Assembly (NCBI RefSeq): GCF_039872765.1
Contig: NZ_JBDPZC010000004.1
Location: 1-64,000 of the forward strand
Length of the DNA: 64,000 bases
Direction: 5' to 3'
From: Roseateles_B flavus
GTDB lineage: Bacteria; Pseudomonadota; Gammaproteobacteria; Burkholderiales; Burkholderiaceae_C
Positions 38,615-47,257 of the stretch are shown piece after piece (the stretch's first letter is position 1; every line of letters starts with the position of its first letter). The notes under the pieces are model-generated. The model saw only the letters and a list, made by a program, of their open reading frames with translations. It did not search any database and was not told the origin of the DNA. Made by a program: the position numbers and the translations under genes.

Positions 38615-39546
38615 CGCACGATGCTGATGGTGGCCGGCTTGGGCTCGGCGCAGCTCTCGTCCTCGTCGAAGGCGATGTCGCCGTTGGCGTCTGGCACGCC
38701 GGTGGCCTTGATGGTCTGGAAGGGGAAGAGGTTCCGGTCCATCATGTGCGAGGTCACGATATTGCCCATGGCCGTGAACATGTTGTCGACGCGGCCCGGG
38801 AACTTCTTGTCCCAGTCCTGCAGCATGGCCTTGACCGTGGCGCGCTGCAGGTTCTCCTGGCTGCCGCACAGATTGCAGGGAATGATGGGGAACTGGCGGT
38901 GCTCGGCCCAGGTGACCAGGTCGCTCTCGCGCACATAGGCCAGGGGGCGGATCACCACGTTCTGGCCGTCGTCGCTGACCAGCTTCGGGGGCATGCCCTT
39001 CATGCGGCTGCCGAAGAACATGTTGAGCATCAGCGTGGTGACGATGTCATCGCGGTGATGGCCCAGGGCGATCTTGGTCGCGCCCAGCTCCTTGGCCACG
39101 CGGTACAGGATGCCGCGGCGCAGGCGCGAGCACAGCGAGCAGGTGGTCTTGCCCTCGGGCACCAGCTTCTTGACGATGGAGTAGGTGTCCTGCGTCTCGA
39201 TGTGGAAGTCCACGCCGATGCCGCTGAGGTAGGTGGGCAGCACCTCGGCCGGGAAGCCGGGCTGCTTCTGGTCCAGGTTGACGGCGACGATGTCGAACTT
39301 GATCGGCGCGCGCTGCTTCAGGTTGATCAGGATGTCCAGCAGGGCGTAGCTGTCCTTGCCGCCGGAGAGGCAGACCATGACCTTGTCGCCGTCCTCGATC
39401 ATGTTGAAGTCGCCGATGGCCTGGCCTACCAGGCGGTGCAGGCGCTTGGAGAGCTTGTTCATCTCGTGGGCGTGCTTCTTGTCCGCAGCCAGGGTGGCGG
39501 CATCAGCGCTGCTCGCGCTGTCGAGTTCCATCGTTTCGTTCGTCAT
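38611..39546 (-). CDS. ttcA: tRNA 2-thiocytidine biosynthesis protein TtcA
   Basis: A 311-residue cytoplasmic enzyme that thiolates cytidine 32 of certain tRNAs. The PP-loop CLSGGKDSYALLDIL binds ATP, and the cysteine pairs CSLC (TTCSLCSRLRRG) and CNLC (PCNLCGSQEN) bind the [4Fe-4S] cluster. GHHRDDIVTTLMLNMFFGSRMKGMPP is a further conserved block (GHHRDDIVTTLMLN seen). ATG 39546 was chosen over upstream codons. It lies 29 bp downstream of the oxidoreductase-FolB gene, an association seen in related bacteria. Confidence 0.96.
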   Translation of the reverse strand: MTNETMELDSASSADAATLAADKKHAHEMNKLSKRLHRLVGQAIGDFNMIEDGDKVMVCLSGGKDSYALLDILINLKQRAPIKFDIVAVNLDQKQPGFPAEVLPTYLSGIGVDFHIETQDTYSIVKKLVPEGKTTCSLCSRLRRGILYRVAKELGATKIALGHHRDDIVTTLMLNMFFGSRMKGMPPKLVSDDGQNVVIRPLAYVRESDLVTWAEHRQFPIIPCNLCGSQENLQRATVKAMLQDWDKKFPGRVDNMFTAMGNIVTSHMMDRNLFPFQTIKATGVPDANGDIAFDEDESCAEPKPATISIVR

Positions 39547-39575
39547 GTCAACCTCGTCAACTCCTGACCGTGGGG

Positions 39576-40967
39576 TCACCACTGGCCACATTCGGCGCTG
39601 ATCGCCACCTGGCAATCCTCAAAAATCTCAAGCTTGGTCACCTTGATGCGCACGCCCACCACGCCGGCCAGCTTCATCAGCCGCGTGCAGAGCTTGCCCA
39701 GCAGGGCCTCCAGCAGGTCCGTGTGCTCGGCCGTGCATTCGTCGATGATGATCTGGCGCACGCGGCGGTAGTCCAGCACGTGGCCGATGTCGGCATCGCG
39801 CGAGACGATCATCTGGGCGCCCAGGTTCACCTCGGCATCGACCTGGATGGGCTGCGGCCCCTCGCGCTCGAAGTCCAGCACGCCCAGGTTGGCGCCGAAG
39901 CGCAGGCCCTGCAGATGGATGATCTGGCGGTTGTTGCGCCGCAGGGCCAGCGTGGGCTGGCCTTCCTTCAGCGGCCGCAGGAAGGCCTCGGCGGCCTTGG
40001 CAGCCACGACGCCATCACCCAGGGCGGTCTGCACGCAGGGATGCTGGCGGCCGCTGGCGTCACCGGCCACGAAAAGACCCAGGGGCGCGAAGCGGGGCTC
40101 GTCGCGGAAGGGGTGGGAAGGCGCGGTGATGCCGGCTCGCTGCAGGGCGTCGCCGATGATCAGCCAGGCCGATGGCTCGGCCTCGTAGCCCAGCAGCGCG
40201 GCCACGTGGTCGAAGCGCTCCTCGCCGTGCTCGCGCGAGCGCACCGTGACGCCCGAGGCATCCGGCAGCAACTCGGCAGGCATGGGGCAGCGCGGACGTT
40301 GCACGATGGAAGGCTGGGCCTGGATGCGGTCCACCAGCATCTGCTGGGCCCGCCAGTCCGAGCGCGACCACAGCGTGACCTGGTGGCCGCGGGCCTGCAG
40401 GAAGAGGGCGTTCTCGGCCGCGTTGTCGCCGCCGCCCAGCAGCAGGATGCGGCCCGGCGGCAGGGACTCGCGCCGGGCGGTGAGGTCGATGGCATCGAGC
40501 ACCCGCTCATGCGGGCGGCCCGGCGGGAAGAAGGGCTCGGGGCGCAGGGGGCGCAGGCCTGTGGCCAGGATCAGGGCGCGGGCCGCCAGGCAGCCGCCGT
40601 CCGAGAGCTGTAGGCGCCAGCCCGCGCCCGCCTGCCAGTCGGCATGCTGCAGGCTGCGGTCCAGCAGGAGCTGCACGCCGGTCTGCGCCTGCAGCTGCCG
40701 CGCAAACTGCCGGCCGAGGGCGGCGAGGTCCTCGCCCGCATGGCCCAGCACCCAGTCCTGCGGGAACTGCAGAGCCTGCAGCGAGGCGCACAGCTGGCCC
40801 TGGCGCTCGACCACGGCCACGCGCAGGCCCAGCTGCGCCAGCCAGGAAGCGGCCGAGCAGCCCGCCGGGCCGCCGCCCAGGATGGCGATGTCGGTCGTGC
40901 TGTCGGTGTGGCCGTCGGCGGTGGGGTCACCGCAGGGGGCCGTGGACGCGTTGGCGTTGGAGCTCAT
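39576..40967 (-). CDS. Fusion of FAD-dependent oxidoreductase and dihydroneopterin aldolase (FolB)
   Basis: A 463-residue two-domain protein. Residues about 25-345 form a thioredoxin reductase-like flavoprotein (FAD motif AILGGGPAGCSAASWLAQLG; NAD(P) motif RILLLGGGDNAAENALFL; FAD-closing GLFVAGDASGRQHPCVQTAL). The usual redox CxxC is not evident, so electrons may be passed otherwise. Residues about 350-463 form a FolB-type dihydroneopterin aldolase with the catalytic residues retained: glutamate in LDFEREG, tyrosine in LDYRRV, glutamate in HTDLLEALL and lysine in IKVTKLEI. It would cleave dihydroneopterin in folate synthesis. The fusion is unusual; the oxidoreductase partner could act on a pterin. 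It starts a unit with ttcA. Confidence 0.85.
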   Translation of the reverse strand: MSSNANASTAPCGDPTADGHTDSTTDIAILGGGPAGCSAASWLAQLGLRVAVVERQGQLCASLQALQFPQDWVLGHAGEDLAALGRQFARQLQAQTGVQLLLDRSLQHADWQAGAGWRLQLSDGGCLAARALILATGLRPLRPEPFFPPGRPHERVLDAIDLTARRESLPPGRILLLGGGDNAAENALFLQARGHQVTLWSRSDWRAQQMLVDRIQAQPSIVQRPRCPMPAELLPDASGVTVRSREHGEERFDHVAALLGYEAEPSAWLIIGDALQRAGITAPSHPFRDEPRFAPLGLFVAGDASGRQHPCVQTALGDGVVAAKAAEAFLRPLKEGQPTLALRRNNRQIIHLQGLRFGANLGVLDFEREGPQPIQVDAEVNLGAQMIVSRDADIGHVLDYRRVRQIIIDECTAEHTDLLEALLGKLCTRLMKLAGVVGVRIKVTKLEIFEDCQVAISAECGQW

Positions 40968-41065
40968 GGGCGCTCGTTGGCGGGGTGTTGGCGGGGTGTT
41001 AGGAGGCCGCGGCGTGGGGTTGGCACAAGGCGGGGACAGCCGCCTTGCCGGCGGCCGAACCCGCG

Positions 41066-41071
41066 ATTATC
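41066..41071 (-). promoter_or_regulatory. -10 hexamer GATAAT upstream of the oxidoreductase-FolB gene
   Basis: GATAAT on the minus strand lies about 100 bp before the ATG at 40967 in a 157-bp spacer that also holds a tandem GGCGGGGTGTT pair (40980-41001). A TTGCTC -35 candidate lies 18-19 bp upstream, a somewhat long spacing. Confidence 0.35.
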
Positions 41072-41124
41072 GCCGTCCCGCCCTTTTCTTGAGCAACAGC
41101 CTTTGTTGACGCGAGTCTAGGACC

Positions 41125-41739
41125 TCACGCCAGCGCGGTCTGGCGACGCCACCGGCGCCCCACGCGCCAGCCCAGCAGGGCCGCCAGCAGCAGGCCGTAG
41201 ACCGCCGGTTCGGCGAAGTTGTGCTTGCCCGCGCGCATCCAGACAAAGTGCAGCAGTGCCAGCAAGGCCAGACCGTAGACCAGGCGGTGCAGGCGTTGCC
41301 AGCGCGCCGCGCCCAGGGCCTTGATGGCCCGGTTGAAGCTGGTGGCGGCCAGGGGCAGCAGGCCCAGCCAGGTCAGGAAGCCCACCAGGATGAAGGGCCT
41401 CTTGGCGATGTCATGGGCGATCTCGCCCGGGTCCAGCCCCATGTCCAGCCAGCCATAGGCCAGCAGGTGCAGGCTGGCATAGAAGGCGGTGAAGAGGCCC
41501 AGCATGCGGCGGAAGCGGGCCAGGGCCGGCAGCCCCAGGGCCTCGCGCAGGGGTGTCACGGCCAGGGTCAGCCACAGCAGGCGCAGGCTCCAGTCGCCCA
41601 GGCCGCGGATCATCGCCTCGGCCGGGTTGGCGCCCAGCCGGTCCTGCACGGCGGCCGCCAGCAGCCAGGCCAGGGGCCCGAGGCCGGCGATGAACAGAAG
41701 GGGCTTGGCGGCCGGATGCAGCAGGAAATGTCTTGGCAC
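41125..41739 (-). CDS. msrQ: Heme-binding membrane subunit of the MsrPQ methionine sulfoxide reductase
   Basis: A 204-residue membrane protein with about six hydrophobic segments of the ferric reductase-like/YedZ type. GDWSLRLLWLTLAVTPLREA, RRMLGLFTAFYASLHLLAYG (heme-ligand histidine) and RWQRLHRLVYGLALLALLHF (further heme-ligand histidines) are hallmark blocks. It passes electrons from the quinone pool to MsrP in the periplasm, which repairs oxidised methionines in envelope proteins. It is 9 bp downstream of msrP. Confidence 0.95.
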   Translation of the reverse strand: MPRHFLLHPAAKPLLFIAGLGPLAWLLAAAVQDRLGANPAEAMIRGLGDWSLRLLWLTLAVTPLREALGLPALARFRRMLGLFTAFYASLHLLAYGWLDMGLDPGEIAHDIAKRPFILVGFLTWLGLLPLAATSFNRAIKALGAARWQRLHRLVYGLALLALLHFVWMRAGKHNFAEPAVYGLLLAALLGWRVGRRWRRQTALA

Positions 41740-41748
41740 GGCCGACCC

Positions 41749-42732
41749 TCAGAAGAACTTGCGCAGGTCCATGCCGCTGTACATCGAGGCCACCTGCTCG
41801 CCGTAGCCGTTGAACATCAGGGTGGGCCGCTTCTTGCTGAACCAGCCGTCCTCGCCAATGCGCCGCTCGCTGGCCTGGCTCCAGCGCGGGTGGTCGACCT
41901 GCGGGTTGACGTTGGAGAAGAAGCCGTACTCCTGCTGGGCGGCCCGGGTCCAGGAGCTGACGGGCTGCTTCTCGACGAAGCGGATGCGCACCAGGGACTT
42001 GGCGGACTTGAAGCCGTATTTCCAGGGCACGACCAGGCGCACGGGCGCACCGTTCTGCTTGGGCAGCACCTCGCCATACATGCCGAAGCCGAGCAGGGTC
42101 AGCGGGTGCATGGCCTCGTCCAGGCGCAGGCCCTCGACATAGGGCCAGTCCAGCACGCCGGAGCGCAGGCCAGGCATCTGGGCCTTGTCGGCCAGGCTGG
42201 TGAACTCGACGTAGCGGGCCTTGGACGTGGGCTCGACCTTGCGGATCAGCTCGGCCAGGGAATAGCCGATCCAGGGGATCACCATGCTCCAGCCCTCGAC
42301 GCAGCGCAGGCGGTACAGCCGTTCCTCCAGGGGCGCCAGCTTGAGCAGGGCGTCGATGTCGTGGACGCCGGGTTTGGCCACCTCGCCCTCGATGCTGACG
42401 GTCCAGGGCCGGGTCTGCAGGGTGTGGGCCAGCTGGGCGGGCTCCGCCTTGTCGGTGCTGAACTCGTAGAAGTTGTTGTAGCGGGTGGCGTCCTCGTAGC
42501 GGGTGGGCTTGTCCATCACCTGCGCGCCGGGCAGCCGGCTCTTCGCGGCGGCCAGGCGGGCTTTGTCGGCGGATTGGGCCAGGGCCTCGCGCGAGGCCCA
42601 GCTGGCCAGGGCGGCGCCGGCCACGCCGGAACCCATCAGGCGCAGCCACTCGCGCCGGCCTTCGTAGAGGGCCTGGGGCGTGACTTCAGAAGCCAGCGAG
42701 CGGCCGTGGCCGCGGTCGGGGTGGAAATGCAT
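41749..42732 (-). CDS. msrP: Periplasmic protein-methionine-sulfoxide reductase catalytic subunit MsrP
   Basis: A 327-residue molybdopterin enzyme exported by the Tat pathway: EGRREWLRLMGSGVAGAALA is the Tat signal. The molybdenum-ligand cysteine is in LRCVEGWSMVIPWIGY, preceded by TRYNNFYEFST, and SNVNPQVDHPRWSQASER is the C-terminal family block. It reduces methionine sulfoxide residues of periplasmic proteins with electrons from MsrQ. ATG 42732 gives the usual MsrP N-terminus. The substrate-binding-protein gene ends 103 bp upstream. Confidence 0.96.
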   Translation of the reverse strand: MHFHPDRGHGRSLASEVTPQALYEGRREWLRLMGSGVAGAALASWASREALAQSADKARLAAAKSRLPGAQVMDKPTRYEDATRYNNFYEFSTDKAEPAQLAHTLQTRPWTVSIEGEVAKPGVHDIDALLKLAPLEERLYRLRCVEGWSMVIPWIGYSLAELIRKVEPTSKARYVEFTSLADKAQMPGLRSGVLDWPYVEGLRLDEAMHPLTLLGFGMYGEVLPKQNGAPVRLVVPWKYGFKSAKSLVRIRFVEKQPVSSWTRAAQQEYGFFSNVNPQVDHPRWSQASERRIGEDGWFSKKRPTLMFNGYGEQVASMYSGMDLRKFF

Positions 42733-42835
42733 GGCAGCGCGTCCTTTTGAATCGGTGACGAGTCTTGGTCGTCCCGTGTGCGAAAAGCTTACGCTGTGTG
42801 CCAATGCCCGCGTGCGGACTCGGCTTCTGCCCCGC

Positions 42836-43630
42836 TCAGTGCCGGCCGGGGCTTTCCTGCCAGTGCGGCGGGCAGGCGACGCTGCGCAGCAGGCGCTGGT
42901 ACTCGCCGCTGGCCTGCAGCTGCTTCAGGCCGCGGTTGAAGTCTTCCAGCAGCTGGGCGCTGGCGGGCTTGTCCTTGGGGAAGATCACGTGGGTGGTGAA
43001 GCTGTCGGTGAGCAGGCGGGGGTGGTAGTCGACCTGCCGGGCTTCCTCGGGGCTGAAATGGCTCAGCAGCAGGTAGCAGGCGGTGCCCCGCTCCATGGGC
43101 ATGGCGTCCAGGCGGCCCAGCAGCAGCTTGCGCAGGCCGGCGAGGTCGTCCGGCGTGCCGTCGGTCCTGAGCTCGCCCTTGCGGGCCAGGCTCCAGAACT
43201 CGGGCGTGTAGGTGTAGCCCTTGATCACGCCCAGGGTGTAGGGCTTGAGGTCGCCGAGCTTGCGCCAGGTCAGGGCCTTGTCCCGGCGGTGGACGAAGAC
43301 CCACTGCTCGCTCATCACGTTGTTGCTGAGCAGGAAGTCGCGCTGCCGCTCCTCGTTGGCCCCCCAGTACGCAGAGGCGTCCCAGAGCCCGGCGCGGGTC
43401 TCGTTCTGGGCCCGCTGCCAGGGCATGAACTGGTAGCGCACCTCATGGCCGGCCAGCGCGAAGGCGCGGCGCACGATCTGCAGGGCCGTGCCCGAGTCGT
43501 TTGCTTCTGCCGTCGCGTAAGGCGGCAGCTCGCCGGTGGCGATGCGCACGGTGGCCGCCGGCACGGCCGATGCGAGCAGGACGAGCCCCAGGCCCGAAAG
43601 CAGTTGCCGGGGCCGGGGGCAGGGGATCAC
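42836..43630 (-). CDS. Periplasmic solute-binding protein, family 3-like
   Basis: A 264-residue exported protein of the bacterial extracellular solute-binding family 3 type. The signal peptide contains LLSGLGLVLLASAVPAA, and the mature start TVRIATGELPPYATAEAN with LQIVRRAFALAGHEVRYQFM is typical. No transporter genes are adjacent, so it may act alone as a sensor or partner of a distant system. The start is GTG 43630, whose last bases form the stop codon of ccsB (GTGA overlap). Translation is therefore coupled to the cytochrome assembly gene, although the function appears unrelated; the coupling is unusual. Longer starts upstream lie within ccsB. Confidence 0.75.
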   Translation of the reverse strand: MIPCPRPRQLLSGLGLVLLASAVPAATVRIATGELPPYATAEANDSGTALQIVRRAFALAGHEVRYQFMPWQRAQNETRAGLWDASAYWGANEERQRDFLLSNNVMSEQWVFVHRRDKALTWRKLGDLKPYTLGVIKGYTYTPEFWSLARKGELRTDGTPDDLAGLRKLLLGRLDAMPMERGTACYLLLSHFSPEEARQVDYHPRLLTDSFTTHVIFPKDKPASAQLLEDFNRGLKQLQASGEYQRLLRSVACPPHWQESPGRH

Positions 43631-44976
43631 AACGTACCGTAGGAGTGGAGGCCGCTCAGGAACATATTGACCCCCAGGAAGGCGAAGGTCGTGACCAGCA
43701 GGCCGCCCAGGGCCCACCAGGCCGACACCGCCCCACGCAGGCCCTTCATCAGGCGCATGTGCAGCCAGGCGGCGTAGTTGAGCCACACGATCAGCGCCCA
43801 GGTCTCCTTGGGGTCCCAGCTCCAGTAGCCGCCCCAGGCCTCGGCCGCCCAGAAGGCGCCCAGGATGGTGGCGATGGTGAAGAAGGCGAAGCCCAGCGCG
43901 ATGGCCTTGTACATCAGGTCATCGAGGGTCTGCAGGGGCGGCAGGCGGGCGGTGAGCGGCTCGCGCAGCAGCACGCAGACCACGAAGAAGGCCAGCACGC
44001 CGCCCATCTTGCGGATCCAGCCGTCCAGGCCGGCCAGGGTCTCGGGCTGCAGCGTCATGCCCACGCGTGCCAGCACCAGCACGCCCACCAGCGCGGCGGG
44101 CAGGGCGATCAGGCCGATCTGCAGGGCCCGCGGCGAGGCCGTCTTGAGCAGGTAGGCCAGGGCCACCATGGCCGCCAGCGCGAAGGTGCCGTAGCCGACG
44201 AAATTGGCCGGCACGTGGATCTTCATCCACCAGCTCTGCAGGGCCGGCACCAGGGGCTGGATCTCATGGGCCTCGCGGGCCACCGTGTACCAGAGCAGGA
44301 AGCTCACCGCCAGGCTCACCACCAGCATCACGTAGGCGCCCAGGGCACGGGTGCGGTAGCGGTCCTCGTAGTAGAGGTAGAAGGCGGCCGTCATCCAGGA
44401 GAAGAGGACGAAGACCTCGTAGAGATTGCTGACCGGGATGTGACCGATGTCGGGCCCGATCTGGTGGCTCTCGAACCATCGCACCAGGGTGCCCAGCAGG
44501 GCCATGAAGACGCCGCCCCAGGCCAGCTTGGAGCCGATCAGCTCGGCCGTGCCGCTGCCCCGACGGAAGAAGCCCAGCCAGTAGAACAGGGTGCTGAGGA
44601 AGAAGAGCAGGCTCATCCACAAAATGGCGCTCTGGCTGGCCAGCATGTACTTGAGCAGGAAGACCTGGTCCACGGCGCTGAGGTCCGCACCGAAGTCGTC
44701 CAGCTTGCGCTGGTACAGGCTGATGGCCAGCAGGCTGAAGCCGCCCACCAGCACGCTCAGCAGGCGCAGGGGACGCCAGAACCAGCCCAGCAGCACCAGG
44801 GACGGCATGGCGAAGGTGAGGATGCCCTTTTCGTAGCCGTCCATCGAGGCGCCATAGCGGCTGAAGGCAAAGCCGCCGCCCAGCATGATGAGGGCTGCGA
44901 AGGCCCAGTCCAGGGGGGAGCGCTGCGCCAGCCAGCCGCGGCGGCCGACGATGAGGGGGGCGGTGGTGGTGTTCAT
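43627..44976 (-). CDS. ccsB: System II cytochrome c biogenesis protein CcsB (ResC/CcsA-like)
   Basis: A 449-residue multi-spanning membrane protein with ten or more hydrophobic segments. The tryptophan-rich heme-handling motif is WGGYWSWDPKETWALIVW near the C-terminus, preceded by FVGYGTFALAAMVALAYLL with further conserved histidines (SNLYEVFVLFSW region, KIHVPANFVG). With ResB it carries heme across the membrane and attaches it to apocytochromes c. It overlaps resB (ATGA) and the downstream binding-protein gene (GTGA). Confidence 0.95.
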   Translation of the reverse strand: MNTTTAPLIVGRRGWLAQRSPLDWAFAALIMLGGGFAFSRYGASMDGYEKGILTFAMPSLVLLGWFWRPLRLLSVLVGGFSLLAISLYQRKLDDFGADLSAVDQVFLLKYMLASQSAILWMSLLFFLSTLFYWLGFFRRGSGTAELIGSKLAWGGVFMALLGTLVRWFESHQIGPDIGHIPVSNLYEVFVLFSWMTAAFYLYYEDRYRTRALGAYVMLVVSLAVSFLLWYTVAREAHEIQPLVPALQSWWMKIHVPANFVGYGTFALAAMVALAYLLKTASPRALQIGLIALPAALVGVLVLARVGMTLQPETLAGLDGWIRKMGGVLAFFVVCVLLREPLTARLPPLQTLDDLMYKAIALGFAFFTIATILGAFWAAEAWGGYWSWDPKETWALIVWLNYAAWLHMRLMKGLRGAVSAWWALGGLLVTTFAFLGVNMFLSGLHSYGTL

Positions 44977-47138
44977 GCGGTGTCCTTCAGCAGCTCGGAC
45001 TTGAGGCGGTCGAATTCGGTGGCGGTGTCGGGCGACTCGCGGGTGGACGAGAGCGCCATGCGCACCCGCGTCTCCTCGCCCTGGCCGGGGGCGGCCTCGA
45101 GCCAGATCCACAGCCGGCGCTCCTTGATGTAGAGCATGGCAAAGACGCCGATGATCAGCAGGATCGCCCCCAGGTACACCAGGGTCTTGCCCGGCGCACG
45201 GGCGACCTGGAAGCCGCTGGCCTGGACCAGCTGGAAGTCCTCCAGTTGCAGCAGCAGCGGGGCGGGGTAGAAGACGGCGTCGGACAAGGACAGCACCGCC
45301 TGCGTCATGAAGGCCTGGGTCGCGGCGTCATTGGCGGGGGGCGGCAGCTGGGCCTGCGCGCGGCTAATCTTGAGCAGCTCATAGAGGCTGCCGTTGAGGA
45401 TGCGCAGCAGCACCTCGGAGACCCGCGAGCGCTCGGCCTCGGGCACCTCGCGGTCCACGAACTGCGAGAGCGCCATCAGGCCGCCCCAGCCGTTGGCGGG
45501 CTTCTTGTCATCGGGCCGCACCGTGTCGGCCCCGGAGAACAGGCCCAGGGCCCGCTGCGCGGTGGCGGTCAGCTGGGGCAGCATCTGGGGCTTGTCGGTC
45601 GGCGTGGCGGCCTCGGCGTAGAGCCTGGCGGCGCGCTCGCGCAGCTCCGGCTTCTGCAGGGCCTGGCGCAGACGCAGCCAGCCGTCCAGCGAGCCGTTCT
45701 CGTCGGCCGGGGCGCGCAGGTAGCGGAAGCCCTCGTTGAGTGACTCGCGCATGCCCAGCAGGAAGACGCGCTGGCCGTCCAGCAGCACCGGGGCCATGTA
45801 GTTGTTGAACTCGCGGCGCTGGCCGCTGGCGTCCACCAGCTTGTAGTTGAAGGACGGGCCGATGTTCTGCAGGGACTTCTCGGTCCGGGTCTTGGCGCCG
45901 CTGCCCAGATGGCCCTGCAGCGAATCGACCAGGTCGACCTTGCGCACGTCCGTGCCGCCCTCGGCGTTCGGGGCGCCGGCATTGCCGCCCATGTTCTCGA
46001 CGTTGATCACCCGAAGGCCGCTGAACTCCAGCCCCAGGCGCTGTGCACCCTGCTGCAGCTCGGTGCTGGTGCCCACGCGACCCTGAAGGACGAAGGGCTC
46101 GGCGCCGTCGAGCGGGATGGCGCGCAGCTTCAGCAGGGAGCCCCCGTCGCTGAAGTCGCTCTGGTAGATGGCGATGCCCTCGTGGATCAGGGGCTCGTTG
46201 ACCTTGATGGTGGCGGCGGTGGTCTTGCCGTCGCGGTCATGGATCAGCACGTCGCTAGCGAAGAGCTTGGGCATGCCGGTGTTGTAGTACTCGACCTTGA
46301 ATTTCTTGAGCTCGACGTCGAAGGGCAGGGGCTGCAGCAGCACGCCGTCGGTCATGCTCAGCACGGCCGTGCCGTTGCGCGAGCCCTCGGTGACGGAGAG
46401 CGTGCCGCGGAAGCTCGGGTTGCGGTCCGACAGCCGGTGCTGGGCCGGTACCTCGCTGATGAAGCCGCCGCCCTGGTAGACGCTCTTGCCCTGGGTCCAC
46501 ATGAGGGCCTTGACCAGCAGGTCGCCATCGAAGAGCCCGCCCAGGCAGATCAGCACGATGGCCGAGTGCGCCGCCAGGTAGCCGACCTTGTTGGCCGCGC
46601 CCTTGCGCGCAGCGATCATGATGCCGTTGGTGCGCACCTGGGCGCGGGCCTTCCAGCCACCGCCGTCCAGCCATTGCGAGACCTGCTGCAGCGAGGCCTC
46701 CAGCGACAGCGGCAGCTGCCCCAGCGCCTTGTGCTTGTGCGCCTGCAGCGACTGCTCGCGGACCTGCTCCTTGTAGCTCTTCAGGTCCGCCAGGATCTTG
46801 GGCGTGTTGCGGGCGATGCACAGGGTGGTCGAGACCACCAGGAAGCCCAGGATCAGCAGGAACCACCAGGCGCTGTAGACCGTGTAGAGGTCCACCTTGC
46901 CGAAGACCTCGGACCAGAAGGGCCCGAACTGGTTGACGTAGTTGTTGAGCGGCTCACGCTGACGCACCACGGTGCCGATCACCGAGGCGATGCAGATCAC
47001 CGTCAGCAGGGCGATGGCGAAGCGCATCGAGGACAGCAGCTCGATGAACTCGCGGCCGGCGCCGGGGCCCTGCGGCCGCGCGGGCGGTGGCGCCTCGGGC
47101 GTGGTGGGACTGAAGGAGTCGCTGATGGAGTCGCTCAT
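44973..47138 (-). CDS. resB: Cytochrome c biogenesis protein ResB
   Basis: A 721-residue membrane protein with four or so hydrophobic segments. The start region FIELLSSMRFAIALLTVICIASVIGTVV and SAWWFLLILGFLVVSTTLCI are hallmarks, and a large periplasmic domain (about residues 250-660) precedes the last membrane segment (TLVYLGAILLIIGVFAMLYI). With CcsB it forms the system II heme lyase. ATG 47138 was chosen. Cytochrome c4, a likely client, is encoded just upstream and separated by a terminator, so resB has its own start of transcription or depends on read-through. Confidence 0.95.
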   Translation of the reverse strand: MSDSISDSFSPTTPEAPPPARPQGPGAGREFIELLSSMRFAIALLTVICIASVIGTVVRQREPLNNYVNQFGPFWSEVFGKVDLYTVYSAWWFLLILGFLVVSTTLCIARNTPKILADLKSYKEQVREQSLQAHKHKALGQLPLSLEASLQQVSQWLDGGGWKARAQVRTNGIMIAARKGAANKVGYLAAHSAIVLICLGGLFDGDLLVKALMWTQGKSVYQGGGFISEVPAQHRLSDRNPSFRGTLSVTEGSRNGTAVLSMTDGVLLQPLPFDVELKKFKVEYYNTGMPKLFASDVLIHDRDGKTTAATIKVNEPLIHEGIAIYQSDFSDGGSLLKLRAIPLDGAEPFVLQGRVGTSTELQQGAQRLGLEFSGLRVINVENMGGNAGAPNAEGGTDVRKVDLVDSLQGHLGSGAKTRTEKSLQNIGPSFNYKLVDASGQRREFNNYMAPVLLDGQRVFLLGMRESLNEGFRYLRAPADENGSLDGWLRLRQALQKPELRERAARLYAEAATPTDKPQMLPQLTATAQRALGLFSGADTVRPDDKKPANGWGGLMALSQFVDREVPEAERSRVSEVLLRILNGSLYELLKISRAQAQLPPPANDAATQAFMTQAVLSLSDAVFYPAPLLLQLEDFQLVQASGFQVARAPGKTLVYLGAILLIIGVFAMLYIKERRLWIWLEAAPGQGEETRVRMALSSTRESPDTATEFDRLKSELLKDTA

Positions 47139-47182
47139 GAACCGAATTGTCGTCGCAGCGGCCGGCAAAGGCCGGGGCCAAG

Positions 47183-47210
47183 AAAAAAGGCCGGCGCCAA
47201 AGCGCCGGCC
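47183..47210 (-). terminator. Rho-independent terminator of the cytochrome c4 gene
   Basis: On the minus strand GGCCGGCGC, loop TTTG, GCGCCGGCC is followed by six Ts, 48 bp after the cytochrome stop codon and 45 bp before resB. Confidence 0.85.
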
Positions 47211-47257
47211 TCTTGCCATGGATCAATTCGGGCGCTACGGCCCGGGCCGGCTGCGGA

